A DNA stretch of 5,246 nucleotides from an uncultured Halomicronema sp. (lineage in GTDB: Bacteria; Cyanobacteriota; Cyanobacteriia; Phormidesmidales; Phormidesmidaceae): assembly GCA_937897665.1 (NCBI GenBank), contig CALCPB010000372.1, positions 1 to 5,246 on the forward strand, given 5' to 3'. The position numbers and the translations under genes were made by a program. Positions 1 through 5,246 of this stretch are shown one piece after another. The notes beneath the pieces are model-generated. The model made no database searches and had not been told where the DNA came from. It worked only from the letters and a program-made list of their open reading frames with translations. The first letter of the stretch is position 1, and each line of letters begins with the position of its first letter.

Positions 1-428
1 TGAGCGGAGCCGAAAGGAAGATCTGTAGTCCAGTTTCAGAGAATTGGTATAAATTATTCAGAATTGCTGAAATAGTCCTTTGATTAGCCTGTCACTGCCA
101 TCGGCTGGCCTGGCCCGCAGGGGATGCCGACCTCTGTATGTTGTGGAGCGACTCTCCAAATCACGGCTGTATGTTTAGGGCTCTTCTCGCCAGGAATGAC
201 GTGATGGCATTGCCGACATCCCGTCCCTGAGCGTTGTCACCAGACCTGTTATCGCAAGACGACCGACTGTCGGCGACATCAATGTCATCCCTGAGAGATA
301 TGTAAAGAGGTATTAACTTTTAGGCCGAATGGTAAGTGTTTACGCGGCATAATTAAGCTTAGATTAGGTTTAGTTGCCGCATCCTACCGTCAGCTCTTCA
401 GTATTCACTCGCACGCCCGTCTTCCTTC
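1..428. other. Gene-free 5' region, leader of the DUF1997 gene
   Basis: No convincing coding region is visible on either strand. Frame 3 is open from the left edge to a TGA at 81-83 (26 codons), which could be the tail of an upstream gene, but I do not recognise the peptide. A TTCAG/CTGAA inverted repeat lies at 57-71 and a nested hairpin is possible at 101-130 (TCGGC/GCCGA outside, CCTG/CAGG inside). Two similar segments occur at 212-231 and 272-295. AT-rich sequence at 301-372 with TTTACG at 339-344 and TAGATT at 360-365 could hold a promoter, but the spacing of 15 is poor. I see no tRNA, riboswitch or known small-RNA signature. Confidence 0.5.
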
Positions 429-998
429 ATGCTTCGTCTTTCTTCTCAACAGACTGTAAATATGCAGATCGCTCAGCGTTCTGTCCCGTTACATCATTAT
501 TTGAAGCAGCCTCGGCGTTTAGTGCATGCTTTGATGAACCCGAGCCAGGTTGATCAGCTAAGCCGCGATACTTTTCGGTTTCGGCTGCGAGGGTTTCAGT
601 TTTTGATGCTAAATATTCGACCGGTCGTTGACCTGCAGATTGATGCCAGTCAGGACCATATGTTGCGCGTGCGATCGGTCGGCTGCAAAATTCAGGGCAA
701 TGACTTTGTCGACAGACAATTTGCCCTCAAGTTGACCGGCATTCTGCAGCTGACAGAGCGCCATGGCTTCACCCAATTAACGGGTGATGTCCAGCTCGAC
801 ATTGCCGTGGGGCTACCGCCGATGTTGCAGTTGACTCCGTACGCCATTTTAGAAACGACGGGCAACCAAATTCTGAAAGGGGTGCTGATGACGATCAAGC
901 AGCGGCTGATGCGCCAACTCGCCGCTGATTATGAACGTTGGAGCAAGCAGCAGCCGATTCTCGTGACCTCAGATTTTGCCTTAGGTACCCAGAGCTAA
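429..998 (+). CDS. DUF1997 family protein
   Basis: This 189-residue protein matches, as I remember the family, the cyanobacterial/plastid DUF1997 proteins along nearly its whole length. Recognisable blocks are HYLKQPRRLVHAL (residues 23-35), a beta-rich middle with RSVGCKI (82-88), and a C-terminal block with LPPMLQLTP (129-137), LETTGN (141-146), LMTIKQRLMRQL (153-164) and ADYERW (166-171). The last 18 residues lie beyond the conserved block and look unconserved. No signal peptide or membrane span is evident, so it is probably cytoplasmic or peripheral. The family's biochemical role is not established to my knowledge. The ATG at 429 is preferred over the in-frame ATG at 462 because family members carry about 20 residues, including a QSV-like segment, before the HYL motif. 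Here QTVNM at residues 8-12 occupies that place. No Shine-Dalgarno sequence precedes it, which is common in cyanobacteria. Confidence 0.88.
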   Translation: MLRLSSQQTVNMQIAQRSVPLHHYLKQPRRLVHALMNPSQVDQLSRDTFRFRLRGFQFLMLNIRPVVDLQIDASQDHMLRVRSVGCKIQGNDFVDRQFALKLTGILQLTERHGFTQLTGDVQLDIAVGLPPMLQLTPYAILETTGNQILKGVLMTIKQRLMRQLAADYERWSKQQPILVTSDFALGTQS

Positions 999-1015
999 CC
1001 GGGGCTGGAGTGGTG

Positions 1016-1023
1016 GCGATCGC
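1016..1023. repeat. HIP1 octamer GCGATCGC (first of five)
   Basis: This is an exact copy of the highly iterated palindrome of cyanobacterial genomes. The other exact copies are at 1539-1546, 3789-3796, 4474-4481 and 5028-5035. Three of the five lie inside coding regions and two between genes. Their role is uncertain; they overlap GATC/CGATCG methylation targets. Confidence 0.85.
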
Positions 1024-1057
1024 GGTTATTCACCTTAATCTTCTCTTGGTCATTGGC

Positions 1058-1106
1058 GATTGTTTTTTTAACCTGAAAACAATCCCGTTTTAGGGCGCAG
1101 AAACGG
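1058..1106 (+). terminator. Two adjacent stem-loops after the DUF1997 gene
   Basis: A perfect 9-bp inverted repeat GATTGTTTT (1058-1066) / AAAACAATC (1076-1084) with a 9-base loop is followed at once by CCGTTT (1085-1090) / AAACGG (1101-1106) with a 10-base loop. The pair starts 60 bases after the DUF1997 stop and ends 72 bases before the ATG of the next gene. Neither stem is followed by a clean T tract, so this is not a classical intrinsic terminator. It could instead be a 3'-end processing or stabilising structure. The pairing is directly visible; the function is inferred. Confidence 0.35.
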
Positions 1107-1115
1107 TGTCTTCTG

Positions 1116-1121
1116 CATAAT
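1116..1121 (+). promoter_or_regulatory. Possible -10 element for the deacetylase gene
   Basis: CATAAT matches five of six bases of TATAAT. It lies 57 bases before the preferred ATG (42 before the GGGGAG ribosome site), a reasonable distance for a leader. No good TTGACA-like -35 lies 16-18 bases upstream, so it would have to be activator-dependent or of a weak cyanobacterial type. Confidence 0.25.
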
Positions 1122-1124
1122 GTT

Positions 1125-1138
1125 TGCTTAAATAAGCA
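1125..1138. promoter_or_regulatory. Operator-like palindrome TGCTTA-N2-TAAGCA
   Basis: This is an inverted repeat with 6-base arms and a 2-base AA spacer. It begins 4 bases after the -10-like hexamer, so it would cover the expected transcription start. That position is typical of a repressor site. As RNA it would form only a weak 5-bp hairpin with an AAAT loop. I do not recognise the motif as the site of a named regulator. Confidence 0.3.
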
Positions 1139-1161
1139 CAGCTACGGTGGTCTTGGTTGTT

Positions 1162-1167
1162 GGGGAG
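1162..1167 (+). promoter_or_regulatory. Shine-Dalgarno-like GGGGAG that decides the start
   Basis: GGGGAG lies 11 bases before the ATG at 1179. It overlaps the alternative GTG start at 1167 and so cannot serve that start. A second, closer CAGG lies at 1172-1175. This favours the ATG. Confidence 0.45.
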
Positions 1168-1178
1168 TGGTCAGGTTT

Positions 1179-3134
1179 ATGGACAAGCCGTCAGAGCGGG
1201 ATGCGGAAGCGCCGAAGCGGGATGCAGAAGTTGCCAAAATTGATGTAGAAACACCCAAAAGTGATCCGGAGATGCCCAAAAGTCGCAAATGGCTGCTGGG
1301 TAAAATTGGTTTTGGCTGCTTCGTGATCGGCGCTGCTACGTCGGCAGCGCTCACCCTGGGCCCACGATTTGCTCTCAGCAGCAGCGAGGCGGTTTCAGCG
1401 CCTAAAGTAGTGGGTTTGGGACCCATCGCTCGAGACGTGAGTACCCAAGGTTTAGGCGCATTTCCCGGCGAAATCTCAGCCAGCTATCTTTGCCTGCCCC
1501 AGGCCAAACCCCGTAACGCTGGCAGTACAGTTCCTCCAGCGATCGCGGACGGTCTCTTCAACCCGGCATTGAGCAATTTGCAAAGCGGCATCGACCCCGA
1601 CATCGTGAATCAGTTCAGGGCTGCTCCCTGGCCCAACATTCATGAAGCCGCTCGCCAGGCTCGCGTGCCCATCTTGATGTACCACGACATCTTGGCTGAA
1701 AAAGAAGTCTTTTTTGATGTCACCGTCGAAGAATTTGAAGAACATCTGGAACTCATTCAAGCTGCAGAGTTAACCCCCATCACCTTTGACCAACTCTATG
1801 ATCACCTGCGGATGGGGTCTCCCCTGCCGCCTAAACCCGTCTTGTTGACCTTTGATGATGGCTATGTGGGCCATTACACCCATGTCTATCCACTGCTCAA
1901 AAAATATCAGTATCCTGCCGTCTTTTCGCTCTTTACCGGCAAGCTAGATGGCGATATTGTGGGGCGTTCCACCGTCACATGGGAGCAGGCCAAAGAGATG
2001 GCGGCTGATCCGCTGATGACGATCGCGGCTCATAGTGTGATGCACCCCCGCGACCTACGCGACCTCAGCGACGCCGAGCTGCAGGTGGAAGTGGAGGAAT
2101 CGAAACAGCGTTTAGAGGCACAGCTCGGCATTCCCATTCGCTACTTCACTTATCCTGAAGGCAACTATGACGAGCGAGTAGCTGACGCCGTGGCTGCTGC
2201 AGGCTACGATGCCGCGCTCACCATGAGCAACGATCGCGAGTGGTTTGCCGGTGAATCTGATGATTTGCTCAGCATTGGTCGTTTTGGTCAGTCTCAGCTT
2301 GAGCGGGTGATTCCTGAAGCTTGGGAAGGCTTGGGCATGGAGGTTGTGGGCGCAAACACTTTCGACTTTTACTCTCCCATTCGAGTAGTAGAGCGGCTCG
2401 AAATGGAGGAAGTGCCCCTCGCGCTGATCACAGGAGGCCGTCCGGCGACAGTCCACGCTGACAGTCGTTACCAACTCGAAGAGATTCTGGTTCGCACTAA
2501 TGCGACGGCGGCGGTAGATGGTGCATTCTTTAATCTGCGGTATCTCGATTCCAACGTGATGATTGGGCCGGTGCTGAGCCAAGCAACGCAGACTTTTGTG
2601 CCAGGAAATCCCAGCGAAAATCCCCTGCTTGACGGTCGGCCTTTAGCCTTAATTAGTGCAAACGAAGTCAGGTTTGTCCCCTTTGATCACACTCAGCACA
2701 ATACCCTCCGGGGTATCCAGTCAGAGATGTCAACTGTCACCGATGCGTTTGTCGGCGCCGCTTGGCTGGTGCGCGATGGCGAAGCTCAACCCGCTTCATC
2801 CTTTGGCACCCTGTTTGATTTTGAAGCTTATCGCCACCGCGCCTTTTGGGGCATTAACAACGCTGGGCAACCCGTCATTGGTGTGACCAAAGGCCGCATC
2901 GATTCGGTGGCGCTGGGCGAGTTGCTCCATCAAGTTGGGTTTCGTGATGCCATGATGGTGGACTCTGGTGCCAGCACATCCCTGACTTATAAGGGCGAGT
3001 CCTTAGTCGATTACACGCCCCGCCCCGTGCCCCATATGGTGGCGTTGCTGGCCGAGGAAGAGGCGATCGGCGCTTGCCCGCTAGTCTTTGAACCCTTGAC
3101 CAATGATGAGGATGACTGGGCCAACTCTTTTTAA
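1179..3134 (+). CDS. Membrane-anchored polysaccharide deacetylase (CE4) fused to a phosphodiester glycosidase domain
   Basis: The protein has 651 residues from this ATG (655 from the GTG at 1167, which lacks a usable ribosome site). Residues 1-37 are charged and contain four heptapeptide repeats. Residues 38-60 form one hydrophobic span with basic residues before it, suggesting an N-in anchor or uncleaved signal with the catalytic part outside the cytoplasm. Residues 62-160 are a linker. The NodB/CE4 deacetylase domain spans about 163-355: MYHD at 167-170, TFDDGY at 224-229 (D226 the predicted base, D227 the predicted metal ligand), HSVMHP at 285-290 (metal ligands H285 and H289), and YFTYPEGNYD at 322-331. 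It should remove N- or O-acetyl groups from a glycan. The C-terminal domain, about 390-640, resembles NAGPA/DUF2233 phosphodiester glycosidases: VDGAFFN (446-452), FWGIN (556-560), DSGASTSL (595-602) and a terminal RPVPHMVALL segment. The substrate is unknown; peptidoglycan or an extracellular polysaccharide are candidates. All predicted CE4 metal and acid/base residues are present, so activity is expected. Confidence 0.9.
   Translation: MDKPSERDAEAPKRDAEVAKIDVETPKSDPEMPKSRKWLLGKIGFGCFVIGAATSAALTLGPRFALSSSEAVSAPKVVGLGPIARDVSTQGLGAFPGEISASYLCLPQAKPRNAGSTVPPAIADGLFNPALSNLQSGIDPDIVNQFRAAPWPNIHEAARQARVPILMYHDILAEKEVFFDVTVEEFEEHLELIQAAELTPITFDQLYDHLRMGSPLPPKPVLLTFDDGYVGHYTHVYPLLKKYQYPAVFSLFTGKLDGDIVGRSTVTWEQAKEMAADPLMTIAAHSVMHPRDLRDLSDAELQVEVEESKQRLEAQLGIPIRYFTYPEGNYDERVADAVAAAGYDAALTMSNDREWFAGESDDLLSIGRFGQSQLERVIPEAWEGLGMEVVGANTFDFYSPIRVVERLEMEEVPLALITGGRPATVHADSRYQLEEILVRTNATAAVDGAFFNLRYLDSNVMIGPVLSQATQTFVPGNPSENPLLDGRPLALISANEVRFVPFDHTQHNTLRGIQSEMSTVTDAFVGAAWLVRDGEAQPASSFGTLFDFEAYRHRAFWGINNAGQPVIGVTKGRIDSVALGELLHQVGFRDAMMVDSGASTSLTYKGESLVDYTPRPVPHMVALLAEEEAIGACPLVFEPLTNDEDDWANSF
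1197..1280 (+). repeat. Four tandem 21-base units encoding a heptapeptide repeat
   Basis: Four in-frame units encode RDAEAPK, RDAEVAK, IDVETPK and SDPEMPK (residues 7-34 of the deacetylase fusion), with consensus xDxExPK. Units 1 and 2 share 15 of 21 bases and later units have diverged more, so this is an older tandem duplication. The repeat lies just before the basic residues that precede the membrane span, so it is predicted to face the cytoplasm. Confidence 0.85.
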
Positions 3135-3180
3135 TGCCTGGCGTCGCGTGACACCCCCGGGGATACTAGCTCTGAGCGGC

Positions 3181-3200
3181 TCCTGGCCCTTTGGCCAAGA
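3181..3200 (+). terminator. Small GC stem-loop after the deacetylase gene
   Basis: TGGCC (3184-3188) pairs with GGCCA (3193-3197) around a CTTT loop. One mismatch below, two more base pairs extend the stem. It starts 46 bases after the stop codon. With no T tract following, it is only a candidate 3'-end structure. Confidence 0.25.
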
Positions 3201-3234
3201 CTTCATTACAGCGATAGCGTCACCTCGATTTTCT

Positions 3235-3259
3235 GAAACCAGGCAACAAATTTGGTTTC
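3235..3259 (+). terminator. Stem-loop GAAACCA / TGGTTTC
   Basis: A perfect 7-bp stem (3235-3241 with 3253-3259) can be extended inward by two G-U pairs, leaving a 7-base loop. AGGCA at 3241-3245 can instead pair with TGCCT at 3261-3265, so two mutually exclusive folds are possible. It lies 100 bases after the deacetylase stop. No T tract follows, so termination is uncertain. Confidence 0.3.
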
Positions 3260-3565
3260 CTGCCTGCTCTGTTCCCCAGTATCGGCAAAATTGCAGAGGA
3301 TGTGATCGCTGAGATTACTCTGAAAATAACTGAGATGCGGTTTATCGCTTAAAGATTTCTCACACTTCATGAATGGTGGTACCAATAATTCCAACAAATA
3401 ATGTCGCCAGTGGCAACACTTGTTATAAAAGCAAGATAGGCTCATTACCAGAAAGGGATTGAGGGCTGGGTGGTCATAACTCCCGCGAGCGGCCTCTCTG
3501 TTGGCGCAGTAATCCGGTTCGCAAACAGCATCTAATCGTTACCTTGACGTGAATTCTGCCTGGGT

Positions 3566-3595
3566 TGGGGCTGAGCCTGGCACAGGCTAGCTCTG
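3566..3595 (+). other. Strong GC-rich hairpin of unknown role
   Basis: AGCCTG (3574-3579) and CAGGCT (3583-3588) form a perfect 6-bp stem around a GCA loop. After a single bulged G at 3573 the stem continues with GCT (3570-3572) / AGC (3589-3591) and then partly wobble pairs out to 3566-3595. It is followed by the pyrimidine-rich TGTCTCTGTGCTT. It is the best candidate in the intergenic region for the 3' end of a transcript or small RNA, but it has no true T tract. Confidence 0.35.
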
Positions 3596-3862
3596 TCTCT
3601 GTGCTTAGACTGATGAATTTCGTCTGAGATTTGTCAGTGGGCCATAGGCTAGTTGCTCATCCTCTCATTGCCAACTCCCTCAAGGAAACAAAACAGCGAT
3701 TGTTTGTGCTCTCATTGCGCCATCTATTGGTGATAATCGGTAAACTTGCGCCAGAGGCGATGAGCTTCACAAAGTTGGTTCCGGTATCGCGATCGCACAG
3801 CCCAGTCGCATGATTCGAGTCACTTAACGCAACGCTATCAATGGGTGTATCACCTTTGAGGC

Positions 3863-5200
3863 ATGTCCTCTCGTTCTGCATACACAGCAACCATGCCCAG
3901 AACCTTTGATCAATCGTCAGGCACTCCTCAAGATAACTCGCCAAATGCTGACAGCACCCGAGCCCTGAGCGCTGTTGAGTTGAGTCAGATCTACATCCTG
4001 ATCGACAGCATTTTGCCGTTTGAGGCCTGCCTTTACTACCAGGTGTTACCGCTGTTTGTCGAAGGATCTCGCCTTGTGGTCGGCAGGGTCAATCCAGAGG
4101 ATCCGGGAGCGGCTGAGTATGTGACCAAACAGTTGTCATACATTAACTACACCTTAGGCTTTCAACAAATTTCGTCCGATTGGCACCGCGATTTGCTGTC
4201 TAAATACTTAAAGCACACGGCCAAACAGCGTCAGCAGCCTGCCCAGCCCGCCTTGGCCCCACCTCAGCCAGCAACGCCCCCGGTATCGACGCGCCCCGCT
4301 GCTCAAGCGGCAACCCCCGCCCCGCGTAACCCCAACATTCAGCAAACGCTGATTATTGATCAACCCGAAGAAATCACCGATATGCAGCACGGGGTAACGA
4401 CTCCCCAGGCGCCTGATGTGGCGTCCCCGGCCACCCCGCCCACGGGTAGCCCAGGGGTGACTCCACCCTCATCGCGATCGCAACGCGAAAACGTCAGATT
4501 AGGGCCTTTGTCTGATCCTGCCTTGGATTCTCAAGCGGCCCCGCTAGAGTTACATCTAGAGAGTCATTATCGCGACCTGGATAGCACCCACCTGGCAGAT
4601 TTGGAGCCGCAGCCGCTCATGCAGACCTTGCTGGTCAAAGTTTTGACTGAGGGCATCGGACGGCTCTATTTTGAGCGGGGAGCCACGTCGGGCCGCGTGC
4701 TCTGGAGTCGCGATGGCATCCTGCAAGCGGTGGTCGAGGCGATTGATGCCCAGACCTTTCAAGGGGTAATTAATGAATTTAAGCTGCTGCTGCGCCTCTC
4801 ATTGATTTCGGTCACGAAGCCTAAACAGGTAGAAATTGAACGAGCTTACGAAGGACAGCGGATTCTGTTGCGATTTCGAGTGATGCCAAGCGCCTACGGC
4901 GAAGAAGCTACAGTACAGGTTTTACGAGGCACGGCGCTACGCTTTTACCAGCAACAACAAATTGATCGATTGGGGCGTGATGCTCTGGATGCGGCCCAAA
5001 TGTTGCAAACTCGACTCAATGAGATCCGCGATCGCGCCCGCAATTCTATTGATGCCAGGCCAGTACAGACAGAAATTCTGCCCACGCTGATGCAGCTCTT
5101 GCGGCAGCTCGAAGCGCAGGTTGAGGAGATTAAAGCCTCCTATCAAGACGTCTCTAAATCATCAGACGACACTGCCAATCAGCCGACGCCTGACAAATAG
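3863..5200 (+). CDS. PilB/GspE N-terminal-like protein lacking the ATPase core
   Basis: The protein has 445 residues. Residues about 36-117 resemble the type II secretion ATPase N-terminal domain (T2SSE_N): ILPFEACLYYQVLPLFVEG, then RLVVGRVNPED and a C-terminal helix. Residues 118-225 are a Pro/Ala/Gln/Thr-rich linker interrupted by a non-repetitive acidic island at 158-171. Residues about 250-356 align by eye with the second N-terminal domain of PilB/GspE: GRLYFERG, WSRDGIL (matching RIDGVL), INEFKLLLRLSLI, then RILLRFRVMPSAYGEEATVQVLR (matching the DLRVS-LPT-GE-VV-RIL stretch). In PilB the Walker A loop follows soon after. Here a QQQQ segment and a helix (about 372-428) rich in heptad-like hydrophobics follow instead, and no GxxGxGK[ST], Walker B or Asp/His box is present. 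No membrane span or signal is seen, so it is probably cytoplasmic. A role as a regulator or adaptor of type IV pilus ATPases is inferred only. Similar proteins exist in other cyanobacteria as I recall them. The start is uncertain: GAGG lies only one base before ATG 3863, and ATG 3893 (residue 11) is an alternative with no ribosome site. Confidence 0.85.
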   Translation: MSSRSAYTATMPRTFDQSSGTPQDNSPNADSTRALSAVELSQIYILIDSILPFEACLYYQVLPLFVEGSRLVVGRVNPEDPGAAEYVTKQLSYINYTLGFQQISSDWHRDLLSKYLKHTAKQRQQPAQPALAPPQPATPPVSTRPAAQAATPAPRNPNIQQTLIIDQPEEITDMQHGVTTPQAPDVASPATPPTGSPGVTPPSSRSQRENVRLGPLSDPALDSQAAPLELHLESHYRDLDSTHLADLEPQPLMQTLLVKVLTEGIGRLYFERGATSGRVLWSRDGILQAVVEAIDAQTFQGVINEFKLLLRLSLISVTKPKQVEIERAYEGQRILLRFRVMPSAYGEEATVQVLRGTALRFYQQQQIDRLGRDALDAAQMLQTRLNEIRDRARNSIDARPVQTEILPTLMQLLRQLEAQVEEIKASYQDVSKSSDDTANQPTPDK

Positions 5201-5205
5201 TACCG

Positions 5206-5246
5206 GTGCCCGCTCAACCGCCCCTGCCCAAAGCACTCTGGCTGCT
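5206..5246 (+). CDS. Possible start of a downstream gene (partial)
   Basis: A GTG five bases after the PilB-like stop opens a frame reading MPAQPPLPKALWLL up to the window edge without a stop. The same frame is closed by a TGA at 5191-5193, so GTG 5206 is its first normal start. The tight spacing would suit an operon with the preceding gene. There is no Shine-Dalgarno sequence, and 13 complete codons are too few to identify a product. Confidence 0.3.
   Translation, partial: MPAQPPLPKALWL

Larger units (their letters stand above)
3135..3862. other. Long intergenic region without a convincing gene
   Basis: This stretch carries no + strand gene. Two - strand reading frames (3206-3445 and 3657-3944) are open, but neither has a ribosome site or a recognisable domain. 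Parts of 3230-3440 are visibly more AT-rich than the flanking genes. The region holds hairpins at 3181-3200, 3235-3259 and 3566-3595, a HIP1 octamer at 3789-3796, an isolated TTGACG hexamer at 3544-3549 without a partner -10, and an isolated TATAAA at 3424-3429 without a -35. No tRNA T-arm or cloverleaf was found at either candidate (around 3516 and 3813). It may be a degraded gene or carry an uncharacterised small RNA or long leader. Confidence 0.5.

Noticed and set aside
48..53. TATAAA, a good -10 hexamer
   Set aside because: No -35 match lies at suitable distance and no gene starts nearby.
3..83. Frame open from the left edge, possible tail of an upstream gene
   Set aside because: Twenty-six codons without a recognisable motif are too few to call; chance openness is likely.
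124..230. Two short + frames starting with ATG at 124 and 138 (26 and 30 codons)
   Set aside because: No usable ribosome site and no recognisable peptide; the Cys-rich look of the first is not enough.
692..898. 68-codon frame on the - strand inside the DUF1997 gene
   Set aside because: It is opposite a conserved coding block and has no features of its own.
2112..2582. 156-codon frame on the - strand inside the deacetylase/glycosidase gene
   Set aside because: It lies wholly opposite a strongly supported gene with intact motifs and its peptide shows no family features, so it is a shadow frame.
3103..3312. 69-codon + frame overlapping the end of the deacetylase gene
   Set aside because: It begins inside the real gene in another frame, has no ribosome site and its peptide is unrecognisable.
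3206..3445. 79-codon frame on the - strand
   Set aside because: Its C-terminal half reads plausibly, but there is no ribosome site, no recognisable domain and the first 25 residues look random. It is kept only as a possible remnant within the intergenic region.
3516..3526. GGTTCGCAAAC resembling a tRNA T-loop
   Set aside because: The flanking bases do not form the 5-bp T-stem and no acceptor or anticodon stem is found upstream.
3544..3549. TTGACG, a good -35 hexamer
   Set aside because: The bases 16-18 further on are G-rich with no -10 match, so a promoter is not supported.

Overview
The window looks like chromosomal DNA from a cyanobacterium, probably a filamentous Leptolyngbya/Nodosilinea-type lineage (the genus is a guess). 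Two things support this. The cyanobacterial HIP1 octamer GCGATCGC occurs five times (1016, 1539, 3789, 4474, 5028), where about 0.08 would be expected by chance in 5.2 kb. The three main proteins also belong to families that I recognise as typical of, or largely confined to, cyanobacteria.

Layout, all genes on the + strand. Positions 1-428 hold no convincing gene and form the long leader of the first gene. Positions 429-998 encode a DUF1997 family protein. Positions 999-1178 form a short intergenic region with three consecutive inverted repeats and a -10-like hexamer. Positions 1179-3134 (possibly from 1167) encode a membrane-anchored two-domain enzyme: a polysaccharide deacetylase (CE4/NodB) followed by a phosphodiester glycosidase (NAGPA/DUF2233-like) domain. 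Positions 3135-3862 form a 728-base stretch without a convincing gene but with several hairpins. Positions 3863-5200 encode a protein with the two N-terminal modules of a type IV pilus/type II secretion ATPase (PilB/GspE) but a coiled coil where the ATPase core should be. A further gene may start at 5206 and run off the window.

The genes do not form an obvious pathway. The deacetylase/glycosidase fusion probably acts on cell-envelope or extracellular glycans from a membrane anchor. The PilB-like protein suggests a cytoplasmic role near the type IV pilus machinery. DUF1997 has no established function that I can state. The gaps between genes (180 and 728 bases) suggest separate transcription units, except that the possible gene at 5206 would be tightly coupled to the PilB-like gene.

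The most noteworthy item is the ATPase-less PilB-like protein, followed by the enzyme fusion with its four-copy heptapeptide repeat just inside the membrane anchor. No mobile element, CRISPR array, tRNA or rRNA was seen.
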